This document shows, one piece after another, positions 30,403 through 39,514 of a DNA stretch of 46,026 nt (positions within the stretch are counted from its first letter, which is position 1; each line of letters begins with the position of its first letter). Under the pieces are notes generated by a model. That model saw nothing but the letters and a program-made list of their open reading frames with translations, was not told where the DNA came from and ran no database searches. The stretch is from positions 1-46,026 of the forward strand of contig JADGPJ010000014.1 in the NCBI GenBank assembly GCA_017882505.1. The letters run 5' to 3'. Source of the stretch: Solirubrobacterales bacterium (GTDB lineage: Bacteria; Actinomycetota; Thermoleophilia; Solirubrobacterales; 70-9). A program made the translations under genes and the position numbers.

Positions 30403-31434
30403 ATGACCTCGCTGATCGAGCGCTACCGCGACCGGCTCTCACTCGAGCCCGGCGACCCGGTCGTCAGCCTCGAGGAGGGTTCGACGCCGCTGATCGAGGC
30501 GTCGCGGCTCTCGGAGCGACTCGGCGTCCGCGCCTACCTCAAGTTCGAGGGCGGCAACCCGACCGGCTCCTTCAAGGACCGGGGGATGACCGTCGCGGTC
30601 TCGCGCGCCATGGGGCGCGGGGCGGAGGCCGTGATCTGCGCCTCGACCGGCAACACCGCCGCCAGCGCCGCCGCCTACGCGGCGCGGGCGGGGCTGCGCG
30701 GGGCGGTGATCGTCCCCGAGGGCAAGATCGCGATCGGCAAGCTCGCCCAGGCGCTGATGCACGGCGCCCGCGTGATCGCCCTGCAGGGCAACTTCGACGA
30801 CGCCCTGACGATCGTCCGCGAGCTCGCCCAGAAGCACCCGGTCGAGCTCGTCAACTCCGTCAATCCGCACCGGATCGAAGGCCAGAAGACCGCCGCCTTC
30901 GAGGTCGTCGAGGAGCTCGGCGAAGCGCCCGGCGCGCTGGCGATCCCGGTCGGCAACGCCGGCAACGTCACCGCCTACTGGCGCGGCTTCCAGGAGGTCG
31001 GCACCGCCCCGATCCTCTACGGGTTCCAGGCCGAGGGGGCGGCGCCGCTCGTCGAAGGTCACCCGGTCGCCAACCCGGAGACCGTCGCCTCGGCGATCCG
31101 GATCGGCAACCCGGCCCGCTGGGAGGAGGCGATGACCGCCTTCACCGGCTCACGCGGGCGGGTCGCCGCCGTCTCAGACGATCAGATCCTCGACGCCTAC
31201 CGCTGGCTCGCCGCCAACGAAGGCGTCTTCTGCGAGCCGGCCTCGGCGGCCTCGGTCGCCGGCCTGCTCGCCCACGGCCTGCCCGTCGCCGAAGACACCG
31301 CCCCGCCGGAGTCGGTCGTCTGCGTCCTCACCGGTCACGGCCTCAAGGATCCCGACACCGCCCTCGGCAAAGCGCCGGCCGTGGTCAACTGCGACAACGA
31401 TCTCAGCGCCGTCGAGCGGGCCGTCTTCGATTGA
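30403..31434 (+). CDS. thrC: Threonine synthase
   Basis: A 343-residue PLP fold-II enzyme. The PLP-binding Lys is in [20 protein letters not shown], the substrate loop is [19 protein letters not shown], and the phosphate-binding Gly loop is [12 protein letters not shown]. It converts O-phosphohomoserine to threonine. The size is that of the short actinobacterial threonine synthases, lacking the N-terminal extension of the plant/E. coli type. It overlaps thrB by 4 nt. Confidence 0.97.
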   Translation: MTSLIERYRDRLSLEPGDPVVSLEEGSTPLIEASRLSERLGVRAYLKFEGGNPTGSFKDRGMTVAVSRAMGRGAEAVICASTGNTAASAAAYAARAGLRGAVIVPEGKIAIGKLAQALMHGARVIALQGNFDDALTIVRELAQKHPVELVNSVNPHRIEGQKTAAFEVVEELGEAPGALAIPVGNAGNVTAYWRGFQEVGTAPILYGFQAEGAAPLVEGHPVANPETVASAIRIGNPARWEEAMTAFTGSRGRVAAVSDDQILDAYRWLAANEGVFCEPASAASVAGLLAHGLPVAEDTAPPESVVCVLTGHGLKDPDTALGKAPAVVNCDNDLSAVERAVFD

Positions 31435-32312
31435 CCGCGCGCCACCGACTCGTCCGCGTCCCCGCCTCCTCGGCCAATCTGGGGCCGGGCTACGACGCGA
31501 TGGCGGCGGCGGTGTCGCTGTACCTCGACCTGGAGGTGGAGGAGACCGGGGAGTTCTCACTCGACCCGGGCGGGCTCGACGTCTCGACCGGGCGCGAGAA
31601 CCTCGTCGTCCGCGCCTTCGAGAGCCTGCACTCGGCCGACGGCATCGCCTTCCGGCTGCGCAGCGAGATCCCGCTCGCCCGCGGGCTCGGCTCCAGCGCC
31701 GCGGCGATCGTCGCCGGCCTCTTCGCCGCCGACCACCTCTTCGAGCTGGCGCTGACGCGGGAGGAGATGCTGGTTCGCGCGAGCGAGCTCGAGGGCCATC
31801 CCGACAACGTCGCCGCGGCGATCTACGGCGGCTTCGTCGTCTGCGGGGCCGGTGAGGGAGGGGCACCGCTGGCGGCCCGCTTCGACCCCCCGGACGGGCT
31901 CGAGGGCATCGTCGTGATCCCACCCGAGGAGGTCTCGACCAAGCTCGCGCGCGAAGCGATCCCGGCCGAGATCCCGCTCGCCGACGCCGTCGCCAACGTC
32001 TCCTCCGCGGCCCTGCTGGTGCTGGGGCTGCGGTCGGCCGACCTCGACCTCGTCTCCCGCGGCCTCGCCGACGCGATCCACCAGCCCCGCCGCCGCGGCC
32101 TCTACCCGCGCTCGATGGAGATCGTCGACGCCGCCGGCGAGCTCGGTGCGCTCGGGGCGACGATCTCCGGCGCCGGCCCGACCGTCCTCGCCTGGACCAC
32201 CTGGCAGGAGGCCGGCAACGTCGCCGCCGCCCTGGAAGAGCGCTGTGCGGGGTGGGCCGAGGTGCGGCGCCTGCCGTTCACGCCCCAGGGCGCCGACGTG
32301 CCGGAGCTGTAA
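31431..32312 (+). CDS. thrB: Homoserine kinase
   Basis: A 293-residue GHMP-family kinase. [19 protein letters not shown] is the N-terminal GHMP motif, and [20 protein letters not shown] is the ATP-binding Gly/Ser loop. [14 protein letters not shown] is the C-terminal motif. It phosphorylates homoserine for threonine synthase. The start is TTG 31431, overlapping the thrC stop as TTGA. It is the last gene of the operon and is followed by short GC-rich repeats. Confidence 0.96.
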   Translation: MTARHRLVRVPASSANLGPGYDAMAAAVSLYLDLEVEETGEFSLDPGGLDVSTGRENLVVRAFESLHSADGIAFRLRSEIPLARGLGSSAAAIVAGLFAADHLFELALTREEMLVRASELEGHPDNVAAAIYGGFVVCGAGEGGAPLAARFDPPDGLEGIVVIPPEEVSTKLAREAIPAEIPLADAVANVSSAALLVLGLRSADLDLVSRGLADAIHQPRRRGLYPRSMEIVDAAGELGALGATISGAGPTVLAWTTWQEAGNVAAALEERCAGWAEVRRLPFTPQGADVPEL

Positions 32313-32316
32313 GCGA

Positions 32317-32370
32317 GGGTCGGGGCGTGAGGGAGGGTCGGGGCACGCCAACCCCACCACGCCAACCCCC
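32317..32370 (+). repeat. Short GC-rich direct repeats after thrB
   Basis: GGGTCGGGGC occurs twice (32317-32326 and 32335-32344), followed by CACGCCAACCCC twice (32344-32355 and 32358-32369). The G-rich and C-rich halves can pair imperfectly, so the block may act as a terminator-like hairpin after the operon. GGGTCGGGG also occurs at 39239-39247. Confidence 0.4.
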
Positions 32371-32426
32371 ACCACGGAACCCATGCACCGGATCGGCCAA
32401 TTTGTCCGGTTCCCCGGCGGCGCGGA

Positions 32427-32432
32427 TACGAT
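32427..32432 (+). promoter_or_regulatory. -10 element TACGAT, leaderless start
   Basis: TACGAT lies 7 nt before ATG 32440; no Shine-Dalgarno is present. It fixes the start of the exported beta-propeller gene. Confidence 0.45.
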
Positions 32433-32439
32433 CGCGTTC

Positions 32440-33471
32440 ATGCAAACCATGCCGAAGTCGAAACTGATCGCGGCGCTCGTCGCCGTCACCGCGCTGCTAG
32501 CGCTCCCCGCCGCCGCCCAGGCGTCACTCACCTACGTGAAGGGGACCTTCAGCCCGTCCGTCTATGTGGCGAACGACGACGGCTCCGGTGCCCACAAGGT
32601 CGGCGCCGGCTACAGCCCCCACATGTCGCCCGACGGCGCCTCGGTCGCCTACTTTCACGAAGGCCCCGGCCACGCGGCGGAACTGAAGCTGGCCCCGGTC
32701 ACCGGCGGCGCCGGCAAGACCCTGATGGTCGGCTGGCGGGATAGCTTCTACCTCGCCTTCTCGCCGAACTCGGAAGTGATCGCGGCGCTGCGCGGAAGTG
32801 AACTCGGCAAGCGCAAGCTGGTCCTGATCACCGTCGCCACCGGGGCGCAGAAGGTGATCGCGACCGGGTACTTCAGCGGCTTCAGCTTCTCGCCCGAAGG
32901 CAACGAACTCGTCTACGCCAAGGCGAATACCGAAAAGTACCCGCCCAAAAGCGACGTTTACCGGATTTCCGCAGCGGGCGGCAAGTCGGTCGCGCTGACC
33001 AAGGACCACAAGTCGATGAACCCGCTCTGGGGGCCGACGGGCAAGATCGTCTTCGTCAAGCAGCTCGACGCCAAGAAGCGTAAGTACGGGCCCAAGAACG
33101 AGCTCTACCTGATGAACGAACAGGGCAAGCAGGTCAAGCGCCTCACCCACACCGTCGTCGACCCGCTCCTGCAGGGACTGTTCCCGACCGACTGGTCCGC
33201 CAACGGTAAGCGGATCCTGGCCGAGTTCTCGGGCCAGGACACCAGCTACGCGGTCGGGGTCAACGCCGTCACCGGCGCCCAGAAGCCGATCGTGAAGAAG
33301 GACGAGATGGGCTTCGTCGCCACCGCTCTCTCCGCCGACGGCAAGACCGTGCTCGGCTGGGAAGGCGGCTTCGAACCGGGCACCAAGCACTACGTCGCGA
33401 CGGTCCCCTTCACCGGCGGCAAACCGAAGTTGCTGGTCAAGAACGCCACCGAACCCGACTGGAGCCTCTGA
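32440..33471 (+). CDS. Secreted TolB-like beta-propeller protein
   Basis: A 343-residue exported protein. Signal peptide: MPKSKLIAALVAVTALLALPAAAQA. The mature part has repeated WD40/TolB-like blades: YSPHMSPDGASVAYF, YLAFSPNSEVIAAL, FSFSPEGNELVYA, NPLWGPTGKIVFV, FPTDWSANGKRILAEF and TALSADGKTVLGW. That is six blades of the 'SPDG' type. Such propellers usually bind partners rather than catalyse. The frame is open far upstream, but the signal peptide and -10 element support ATG 32440. About 11 of 14 glutamates use GAA. Confidence 0.88.
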   Translation: MQTMPKSKLIAALVAVTALLALPAAAQASLTYVKGTFSPSVYVANDDGSGAHKVGAGYSPHMSPDGASVAYFHEGPGHAAELKLAPVTGGAGKTLMVGWRDSFYLAFSPNSEVIAALRGSELGKRKLVLITVATGAQKVIATGYFSGFSFSPEGNELVYAKANTEKYPPKSDVYRISAAGGKSVALTKDHKSMNPLWGPTGKIVFVKQLDAKKRKYGPKNELYLMNEQGKQVKRLTHTVVDPLLQGLFPTDWSANGKRILAEFSGQDTSYAVGVNAVTGAQKPIVKKDEMGFVATALSADGKTVLGWEGGFEPGTKHYVATVPFTGGKPKLLVKNATEPDWSL

Positions 33472-33481
33472 GCTGAGCGAT

Positions 33482-33520
33482 GGGTCGACTTACTCTCGGA
33501 TAGCGGGAGGAAGTCGACCC
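33482..33520. terminator. Bidirectional hairpin between convergent genes
   Basis: GGGTCGACTT (33482-33491) and AAGTCGACCC (33511-33520) are perfect 10-bp inverted repeats with a 19-nt loop. They lie between the convergent beta-propeller and SnoaL-like genes. There is no T-tract. Confidence 0.55.
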
Positions 33521-33524
33521 GCCG

Positions 33525-33965
33525 TCAGTCGAGCAGGCCGACCTGGCGCAGGATCGAGACGCTGTCTGAGTAGACGTCCTTGCGCTTGACCAGGCCGCCC
33601 TCGAAGGGGATCGAGTCGATGCCGTCCCACTCGACCCGGCGGCCGGTCGGCTCCGCCGTCAGGTCGCCGCGGCGCATCGTCTTGGCGTGGGTCGCGGCGG
33701 CGGTCCATTCCTGCACCACCAGTCCCTCGTGGACGTAGAGGCGGCGGGTCGTGAACTCGATGTCGGGCCAGGTCTCGAAGATCGAGCCGATGTGAGGCCG
33801 CACGTCCTCTCCGCTCGCCGACTCGCCGGCGGTGTGGTTGTCGAAGACCATGTCGGGCGCGTGCATCGCCATGATCGCGTCGAGGTCGTGAGCGTTCCAG
33901 GCGTCGTTGTAGCGAGCGATCGTCTCCCTCAGCGCTGCCTCTGAATCCCTCGAATCGGCGCTCAC
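33525..33965 (-). CDS. SnoaL-like / NTF2-fold protein
   Basis: A 146-residue protein of the SnoaL/NTF2 superfamily: ETIARYNDAWNAHDLDAIMAMHAPDMVFDNH at the N-terminus, IGSIFETWPDIEFTTRRLY in the middle, then a long beta segment (LVVQEWTAAATH, VEWDGIDSIPFEGGLVKRKDVYSD). The fold forms a cone-shaped pocket used by isomerases, cyclases and binding proteins; the ligand is unknown. The start GTG 33965 follows GGAAGGAGA, a strong Shine-Dalgarno. A cupin gene starts divergently 48 bp away. Confidence 0.85.
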   Translation of the reverse strand: MSADSRDSEAALRETIARYNDAWNAHDLDAIMAMHAPDMVFDNHTAGESASGEDVRPHIGSIFETWPDIEFTTRRLYVHEGLVVQEWTAAATHAKTMRRGDLTAEPTGRRVEWDGIDSIPFEGGLVKRKDVYSDSVSILRQVGLLD

Positions 33966-34013
33966 GATCTCTCCTTCCAATCGGGACCGGGTCGGGGTAT
34001 GGTCGCACTGAAC

Positions 34014-34388
34014 ATGGCCGCCGGCTACACGATCAAGCATCGCGACGAGTTCGAGGCGATGGAGGGCTCTGGCGACACCACCTGGAAGCTCGCCCGCAAG
34101 GCCCTGGGAACCTCCGCCTTCGGTTTCAACCTGGTCGAGATCGCCCCCGGCGGTCAGATCCCCGAGCACGACGAGTCCGAGAGCGGGCAGGTCGAGCTCT
34201 ACGTGATCCTCGAAGGCGAGGCGATCCTGCGGATCGACGGCGAGGACCATCCGGCGCCGGCCGGGACCTTCGCCTCGATCGAGCCGCCGGCCAGCCGCAC
34301 GATCCTCAACCGCTCCGACGCGGGCGTCACCGCGATGCTGATCGGGGTCGCGCCGACGGAAGACTACGAGCCCCTTTCCTGGGCCTAA
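34014..34388 (+). CDS. Cupin-domain protein
   Basis: A 124-residue single-domain cupin: FNLVEIAPGGQIPEHDESESGQVELYVILEGEAIL carries the first cupin motif (His and Glu ligand positions), and HPAPAGTFASIEPPASRTI the second. The family holds small metal-binding oxygenases, isomerases and sensors. ATG 34014 is preferred because TATGGT lies 10 nt upstream (33998-34003); ATG 33999 lies inside that hexamer. Function unknown. Confidence 0.8.
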   Translation: MAAGYTIKHRDEFEAMEGSGDTTWKLARKALGTSAFGFNLVEIAPGGQIPEHDESESGQVELYVILEGEAILRIDGEDHPAPAGTFASIEPPASRTILNRSDAGVTAMLIGVAPTEDYEPLSWA

Positions 34389-34463
34389 GCAGCGCCGAGC
34401 TCGCTCTTTTCCCTGCATAGCGGGATAAAATGCGAACTTCCTAAAGCGCAGCTCAACTCCACC

Positions 34464-34469
34464 TATAAT
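34464..34469 (+). promoter_or_regulatory. -10 element TATAAT of the glutamate synthase gene
   Basis: A consensus TATAAT in an AT-rich interval places transcription start near 34476, giving a leader of about 55 nt. The gene has a Shine-Dalgarno, GGGAGG, at 34521-34526. A second -10-like stretch (GATAAAAT) lies near 34422-34429. Confidence 0.6.
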
Positions 34470-34530
34470 TCCCCGACCCGTCAACCCGTCGCGCGCCCGC
34501 TCGAAGAAGGCGTGGAAACCGGGAGGTCAC

Positions 34531-37500
34531 ATGCCGAAGTCCCAGTCAGGTTCCGGCGCTGCCGTCGAGCGCTACTCACCGGAGCGTTCCTACAAGCCAC
34601 TGGTTTCGCCGCCGAGCGTCGAGGACAAGGACGCCTGCGCGATCTACGCCTCGGTCCGCAAGGACGCGACGCCGAGCCACCAACCGATCGAACTGGCGAT
34701 TCCGGCGCTGCAGAAGATGCTCCACCGCGCCGGCAACGTCGACGGCGAGGGTGACGGCTGCGGGCTGATGCTCGACCTGCCGCGGAAGATCTGGGCCGAG
34801 GAGGTCCGCTCCGGCGGCCATGACCCCTCGCTGACCCTCGACGATCACTTCGCGATCGCCCACATCTTCATCGAGCGCTCCCAGGATTGCGACAAGATCC
34901 AGCACGACGCCCGCGAGCTGCTCAACCAGGGTGGCTTCCGCGTCCTCGCCGAGCGGGTCGGCGTCGTCAACTCTCCCGCCCTCGGACCGACCGCGCGCGA
35001 GGAGGAGCCGATCTTCTGGCAGATCGCCGGTCTCGTCCCCGACGCCGACCGCCGCGACCCGATCCTCTTCGAGCTGCTGATCGAGCTCGAGCAGAAGCTC
35101 GACGTCCACGTCCCCTCCTTCTCGGCGACGACCTGCGTCTACAAGGTGATGGGCGCCCCCAACGTGCTCGGCGAGTACTACCCGGACCTCAAGGACGAGC
35201 GCTTCGAGACGATCGGCTGCTTCGGCCACAACCGTTACTCGACCAACACCTGGCCCTCCTTCAAGCGGGTGCAGCCGTTCTCCGCGCTCGGCCACAACGG
35301 CGAGATCAACACGATCGAGCAGCTGCGCCAGGAGGCGCGGATGCTGGCGGTGCCGATCCAGGCGAGCTCCTCCGACTCCCAGGACCTCAACCGCACGATC
35401 GACACCCTGGTCAGCCGCGAGGGGCTCAGCCTCGCCGAGGCGATGGAGATGATCGTGCCGCCGATCGTCCACGAGATCCGGTCGATGCCCGAGGACCTGC
35501 ACTCCTTCTACATGTACCTGCACCAGGCGATGGGCCCGTTCGCACAGGGCCCGGTGGCGCTGATCGCCCGCCATGCCGACGAGTGCGTCTTCTCCGCCGA
35601 CGCGATGGGTCTGCGGCCGCTCTGGCAGATCGAGACCGAAGACGACTACGTGTTCAGCTCCGAGCCCGGCGTCGTCCCGGTCGGGAAGATGGTCTCCGAG
35701 CCGCTGCCCCTCGCGCCCGGAGAGAAGGCGCTGGTCCTGATCGACCGCAGGCGCAAGCGCTCGACCCTGCATCCCCACGCCGAGATGCTGCGGATCGTCC
35801 GCGACAGCTGGCTGCGCCGCAACGGCATCAGCGAGGTCGCCGGTTACGACCGGGCGCTGGAGACCGGCGGCCCGCTCGAGGGCGACGACGTCCCCGGCTA
35901 CTCCGACGCCGGCCCCGAGGAGCCGGTCAAGGTCGCCGACCGCATCCTCGCCGGCTTCGGCTGGCAGCGCGACGACGTCAAACTGGTCCAGCAGATGGCC
36001 TCCAACGGGGCCGAGCCGATCGGCTCGCTCGGCTACGACGGGCCGCTGGCCGCGCTCTCGCCCGAGCGCCAGAACCTCGCCGACTACTTCAAGGAGACGG
36101 TCGCCGTCGTCACCAACCCGGCGATCGACCGCGAGCGCGAGGTCGAGCACTTTTCGACCCGGGCGCTGTTCGGACGCCGCCCCTCGATCGCCGCCGCCGG
36201 CGAGGACACGGGCACGATCGAAACCTCGTTCCCGGTGATCCTCGGTGGTCACCACGGGCTGGCGCCGCTCTCCGACAAGACCTACCGCAAGATCGCCCGC
36301 GATCACCACACCTACCTGCTCGAGGACCTCTGGGAGGAGTTCCGCGGCCGCGCCGCCGCCGTCGACATCTCCCTGCTGGAGTCGGAGACGACCGCCGGCG
36401 CTATCGAGCGGATCAAGCAGGAAGCGGTGAAGAAAGTCCGCAACGGCGCCGAGCTGCTGATCCTCACCGACCGCACCGTCTACGACGCCGAGCGCCGCTA
36501 CCTCGATCCCCACCTGGCGATCTCCGCGGTCGACCAGGCGCTGAAGCAGTTCAAGGTCGAGCGGGGCGAAGAGAACCTGCGCCGCCGCTGTGGGCTGGTA
36601 CTGCGCTCGGCGGCGTTGCGCAACGTCCACGACGTGATGCTCGCGCTCGGCCTCGGCGCCAACGGCGTCTGCCCGTACACGATGGTCGAGGTCGTCTGCG
36701 TCGAGGACTACCAGACCGACGTCGCCAATCTCTGCGCCGCCCTGACCAAGGGGATCGAGAAAGTGATCTCGACGATCGGCATCCACGAGGTCCGTGGCTA
36801 CGCCCGCCAGTTCTCCTCGATCGGGGTCAAGCCGGAGCTGGCCGAGATCTTCCAGACCGAGGCCTTCGCCTCCTCGGCCAGGGGGGGCACCGGCTTCGCC
36901 GACCTCGACGAGGACACCAACGCCCGGGCCCGCGCCCTCAGTGGCGACGACGAGAGCGCCAAACCGGCGAAGACGTTCCGCTTCTACCCGAAGGTCTACA
37001 AGGCGGCGATCGCGACCGCCAACGGCACCGGCTCCTACGAGGAGTACTCCGAGAAAGTCCGCGACCTCGAGAAGCAGAGCCCGATCTCGATGCGCCACAT
37101 CATGGCCCTGAAGGGCGATCGCGGCCCGGTCGACCCGGCCGGCGTCGACGCCAGCATCGGCCACCACGACTACCCGATCGTGATCTCCTCGATGAGCTTC
37201 GGCTCGCAGTCGGAGTCCGCTTTCCGCGCCTACGCGGAGGCGGCGAAGGCGACCAACATCCTCTGCGTCAACGGCGAGGGTGGGGAGATCCGCGACATGT
37301 ACGGCCACTACCGCAAGTGGCGCGGACAGCAGGTCGCCTCGGGCCGCTTCGGCGTCTCGGCGGAGATGCTCAACTCCTCATACCTGGCCGAGATCAAGAT
37401 CGGTCAGGGCGCCAAGCCCGGCGAGGGCGGTCACCTGCCCGGCAAGAAGGTCTCGGTCAAGGTCGCCGCCGCCCGTAACGCGGCGCCCGGCACCGACCTG

Positions 37501-39198
37501 ATCTCGCCGTCCAACAACCACGACCTCTACTCGATCGAGGACCTGGCCGAGCTGATCGACGAGCTGAAGACGGTCAACCCCGACGTGCGGGTCTCGGTCA
37601 AGGTCCCGGTGGTGCCGAACATCGGCACGATCGGGCTCGGGATCGCCAAGGCCGGCGCCGACATCATCACCCTCTCGGGATTCGAGGGAGGCACCGGCGC
37701 CGCCCGCCAGCACGCCCTCCGCCACGTCGGGCTGCCCTCCGACATCGGCACCCGCGCCGTCCATCGCGCCCTGATGGAGGCCGGCCTGCGCAACCGGGTC
37801 GAGATCTGGGCCGACGGCGGCTACCGCACCGGCCACGACATCGTCAAGTTGCATTGCCTCGGCGCCAACCGCATCGGCTTCGGCACCCTGGCGATGGTCA
37901 GCCTCGGCTGCACGATCTGCCGCGGCTGCCAGCTCGACACCTGCCACGTCGGCATCGCGACCCAGATCGAGACCGTCGAGCAGGCGCAGGAGCACGGCCT
38001 GAAGAAGTTCACGCCCCAGGAGGTCGACCTCGCGGCCGAGAGCTGCGCCCGCTTCTTCTCCTCGATGGGGGAGGAGGTCAAGCGGGTCGTCGCCTCGCTC
38101 GGCTACGACCGCGCCCAGGATCTGGTCGGCCGCTACGACCTGCTGGAACAGGTGGCGTTCAAGGACAAGATCGACCTGGCGCCGCTGATCACGCCGCTGG
38201 AGGAGTTCCTCGACCTCGAGCCGCTCGATCTCCCGGTCGCCGAGGAGCTGGTCGAGGCCCGCGCCGAAGCCGGCCTCGTCGTCGCCCGGCCGATCCGGAT
38301 GGCGGCGAAGCAGGCCTCGTCCCAGATCGGCGCCCTGGCGCCGGAAATCCGCTCGGGCCAAACCATCCGCAGCCAGTTCCCGCGCGCCACCGACGCCAAC
38401 GACCGCGTGCTCGGGACCGAGCTGTCCGGGGCGATTGCGCGCTCGCGCGTGTTCGGCGATGGGCCCGAGTCGAGCGACGAGGTGCTGGCCAGCCTCGAGT
38501 TCAGCGGCGGCTCCGTCGCCGGTCAGGGGCTTGGCGCCTTCAACGCCTACGGCGTCTCGATTCGCGTCGAGGGCGGCGCCCAGGACGGCGTCGGCAAGAC
38601 CATGCTCGGCGGCTCGATCGCGATCCTCAAGGGCAAGGGAGCGAAGGGCCGGCGGCTCAACGGCTCGGTCGGCAAGTCCTTCGCCTACGGCGCCCAGCGC
38701 GGTCGCCTCTACGTCCAGGGCTCGGCCGACTCGCGCTTCTGCATCCGCCTCTCCGGCGCCGACGTCGTCCTCGGCGGCGAACCAGAACACGACCTCGATG
38801 ACGACCGCGGCTGCATCGTCGACCGCGCCAACGCCAAGGGCTTCGCCTTCGAGTACATGACCTCCGGCCGCGCCATCGTCCTCGGCGACCTCGGCCCCTG
38901 GGCCTGCGCCGGCATGACCGGAGGCCGCGTCTACGTTCGCCACAACGCCTTCGGCATCGACCGCAACAAGATCCAGCGCCGGCTCGGCGAGGGCGCCAAA
39001 GTCGAACTCAAGGACCTCGACGCCGAGGGCCTGATCGACATCGACGACCTCCTCAGCCACTACGCGACGGAACTGCGGGCGACCGGCCAAGACCGGGAGG
39101 CGGAGCGGGTGCTCAACCTGGCGGCGGATGCGACCAGCAACTTCCTGATGGTCATTCCGCAGAAGGTCCAGGCGGATCCGAGTATCTCGACCGAGTAG
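34531..39198 (+). CDS. gltB: Glutamate synthase large subunit (GltB-like)
   Basis: A 1555-residue protein with the full GltB domain order. The class II glutamine amidotransferase begins at Cys36 (EDKDACAIYASV) after a 35-residue propeptide-like segment, and has GHNRYSTNTWPSF and LGHNGEINTIEQ. A central domain follows. The FMN-binding synthase barrel spans about residues 820-1200 (SSMSFGSQSESAF, KPGEGGHLPGKKV, LSGFEGGTGAA, WADGGYRTGHDI). The 3Fe-4S cysteines are C1127, C1133 and C1138 within CTICRGCQLDTC. The C-terminal beta-helix GXGXG domain comes last. It makes two glutamates from glutamine and 2-oxoglutarate. No gltD lies nearby. The nucleophile context CAIYA differs from the usual CGxG. 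Confidence 0.96.
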   Translation: MPKSQSGSGAAVERYSPERSYKPLVSPPSVEDKDACAIYASVRKDATPSHQPIELAIPALQKMLHRAGNVDGEGDGCGLMLDLPRKIWAEEVRSGGHDPSLTLDDHFAIAHIFIERSQDCDKIQHDARELLNQGGFRVLAERVGVVNSPALGPTAREEEPIFWQIAGLVPDADRRDPILFELLIELEQKLDVHVPSFSATTCVYKVMGAPNVLGEYYPDLKDERFETIGCFGHNRYSTNTWPSFKRVQPFSALGHNGEINTIEQLRQEARMLAVPIQASSSDSQDLNRTIDTLVSREGLSLAEAMEMIVPPIVHEIRSMPEDLHSFYMYLHQAMGPFAQGPVALIARHADECVFSADAMGLRPLWQIETEDDYVFSSEPGVVPVGKMVSEPLPLAPGEKALVLIDRRRKRSTLHPHAEMLRIVRDSWLRRNGISEVAGYDRALETGGPLEGDDVPGYSDAGPEEPVKVADRILAGFGWQRDDVKLVQQMASNGAEPIGSLGYDGPLAALSPERQNLADYFKETVAVVTNPAIDREREVEHFSTRALFGRRPSIAAAGEDTGTIETSFPVILGGHHGLAPLSDKTYRKIARDHHTYLLEDLWEEFRGRAAAVDISLLESETTAGAIERIKQEAVKKVRNGAELLILTDRTVYDAERRYLDPHLAISAVDQALKQFKVERGEENLRRRCGLVLRSAALRNVHDVMLALGLGANGVCPYTMVEVVCVEDYQTDVANLCAALTKGIEKVISTIGIHEVRGYARQFSSIGVKPELAEIFQTEAFASSARGGTGFADLDEDTNARARALSGDDESAKPAKTFRFYPKVYKAAIATANGTGSYEEYSEKVRDLEKQSPISMRHIMALKGDRGPVDPAGVDASIGHHDYPIVISSMSFGSQSESAFRAYAEAAKATNILCVNGEGGEIRDMYGHYRKWRGQQVASGRFGVSAEMLNSSYLAEIKIGQGAKPGEGGHLPGKKVSVKVAAARNAAPGTDLISPSNNHDLYSIEDLAELIDELKTVNPDVRVSVKVPVVPNIGTIGLGIAKAGADIITLSGFEGGTGAARQHALRHVGLPSDIGTRAVHRALMEAGLRNRVEIWADGGYRTGHDIVKLHCLGANRIGFGTLAMVSLGCTICRGCQLDTCHVGIATQIETVEQAQEHGLKKFTPQEVDLAAESCARFFSSMGEEVKRVVASLGYDRAQDLVGRYDLLEQVAFKDKIDLAPLITPLEEFLDLEPLDLPVAEELVEARAEAGLVVARPIRMAAKQASSQIGALAPEIRSGQTIRSQFPRATDANDRVLGTELSGAIARSRVFGDGPESSDEVLASLEFSGGSVAGQGLGAFNAYGVSIRVEGGAQDGVGKTMLGGSIAILKGKGAKGRRLNGSVGKSFAYGAQRGRLYVQGSADSRFCIRLSGADVVLGGEPEHDLDDDRGCIVDRANAKGFAFEYMTSGRAIVLGDLGPWACAGMTGGRVYVRHNAFGIDRNKIQRRLGEGAKVELKDLDAEGLIDIDDLLSHYATELRATGQDREAERVLNLAADATSNFLMVIPQKVQADPSISTE

Positions 39199-39199
39199 G

Positions 39200-39237
39200 G
39201 GGAGGGGCCGGGGCACCCCTCCCGGCTCAACTTTTTT
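39200..39237 (+). terminator. Intrinsic terminator of gltB (left arm of a mirrored pair)
   Basis: GGGAGGGG (39200-39207) pairs with CCCCTCCC (39216-39223), followed by six T at 39232-39237. The 27 bases 39200-39226 recur exactly, inverted, at 39289-39315. Confidence 0.75.
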
Positions 39238-39273
39238 GTGGGTCGGGGAAAGCCGTCCGAGGTTCGGGGAAGC

Positions 39274-39315
39274 AAAAAAGTACAAGCCGCCGGGAGGGGT
39301 GCCCCGGCCCCTCCC
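39274..39315 (-). terminator. Intrinsic terminator for minus-strand genes (right arm of a mirrored pair)
   Basis: Read on the minus strand, the same GGGAGGGG/CCCCTCCC hairpin (39315-39292) is followed by six T (39279-39274). It would end transcripts of the coiled-coil/FHA gene pair. ACTTTTTTG/CAAAAAAGT at 39230-39238 and 39273-39281 extends the inverted symmetry. Confidence 0.7.
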
Positions 39316-39514
39316 TTTAGCCGGCCGGAGAGTCGGCTCTGAGCTTCCGAGGGTTCGGGCCGAGGTATCGATCTCCGGCGTCGCCCCCAGAGTTCAGAAG
39401 CTCCGCCGGCGAAGGCTGACGGTACCCGGCTGCATGGCGCCAGCAGCTTGCGACTCGTAGCTAGCTGTTCTTCGGACCTTCCGGCCCTTCCAGCTTCTCG
39501 AACGTGGGGAGCGC
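39316..39514. other. Intergenic stretch with an in-frame extension of the coiled-coil gene
   Basis: The rest of the 316-bp gap between gltB and the coiled-coil gene. On the minus strand, 39514-39464 continues the coiled-coil frame after its TAG for 17 codons (ALPTFEKLEGPEGPKNS) to a second TAG at 39463-39461. Nothing else is recognised between 39316 and 39460. Confidence 0.5.

Noticed and set aside
34428-34442. Four-codon ORF near the gltB promoter
   Set aside because: It lies upstream of the consensus TATAAT and would not be in the main transcript.
34576-37308. A 910-codon minus-strand open frame inside gltB
   Set aside because: Pure antisense shadow of gltB; no motif, and the plus-strand product is a full-length recognised enzyme.
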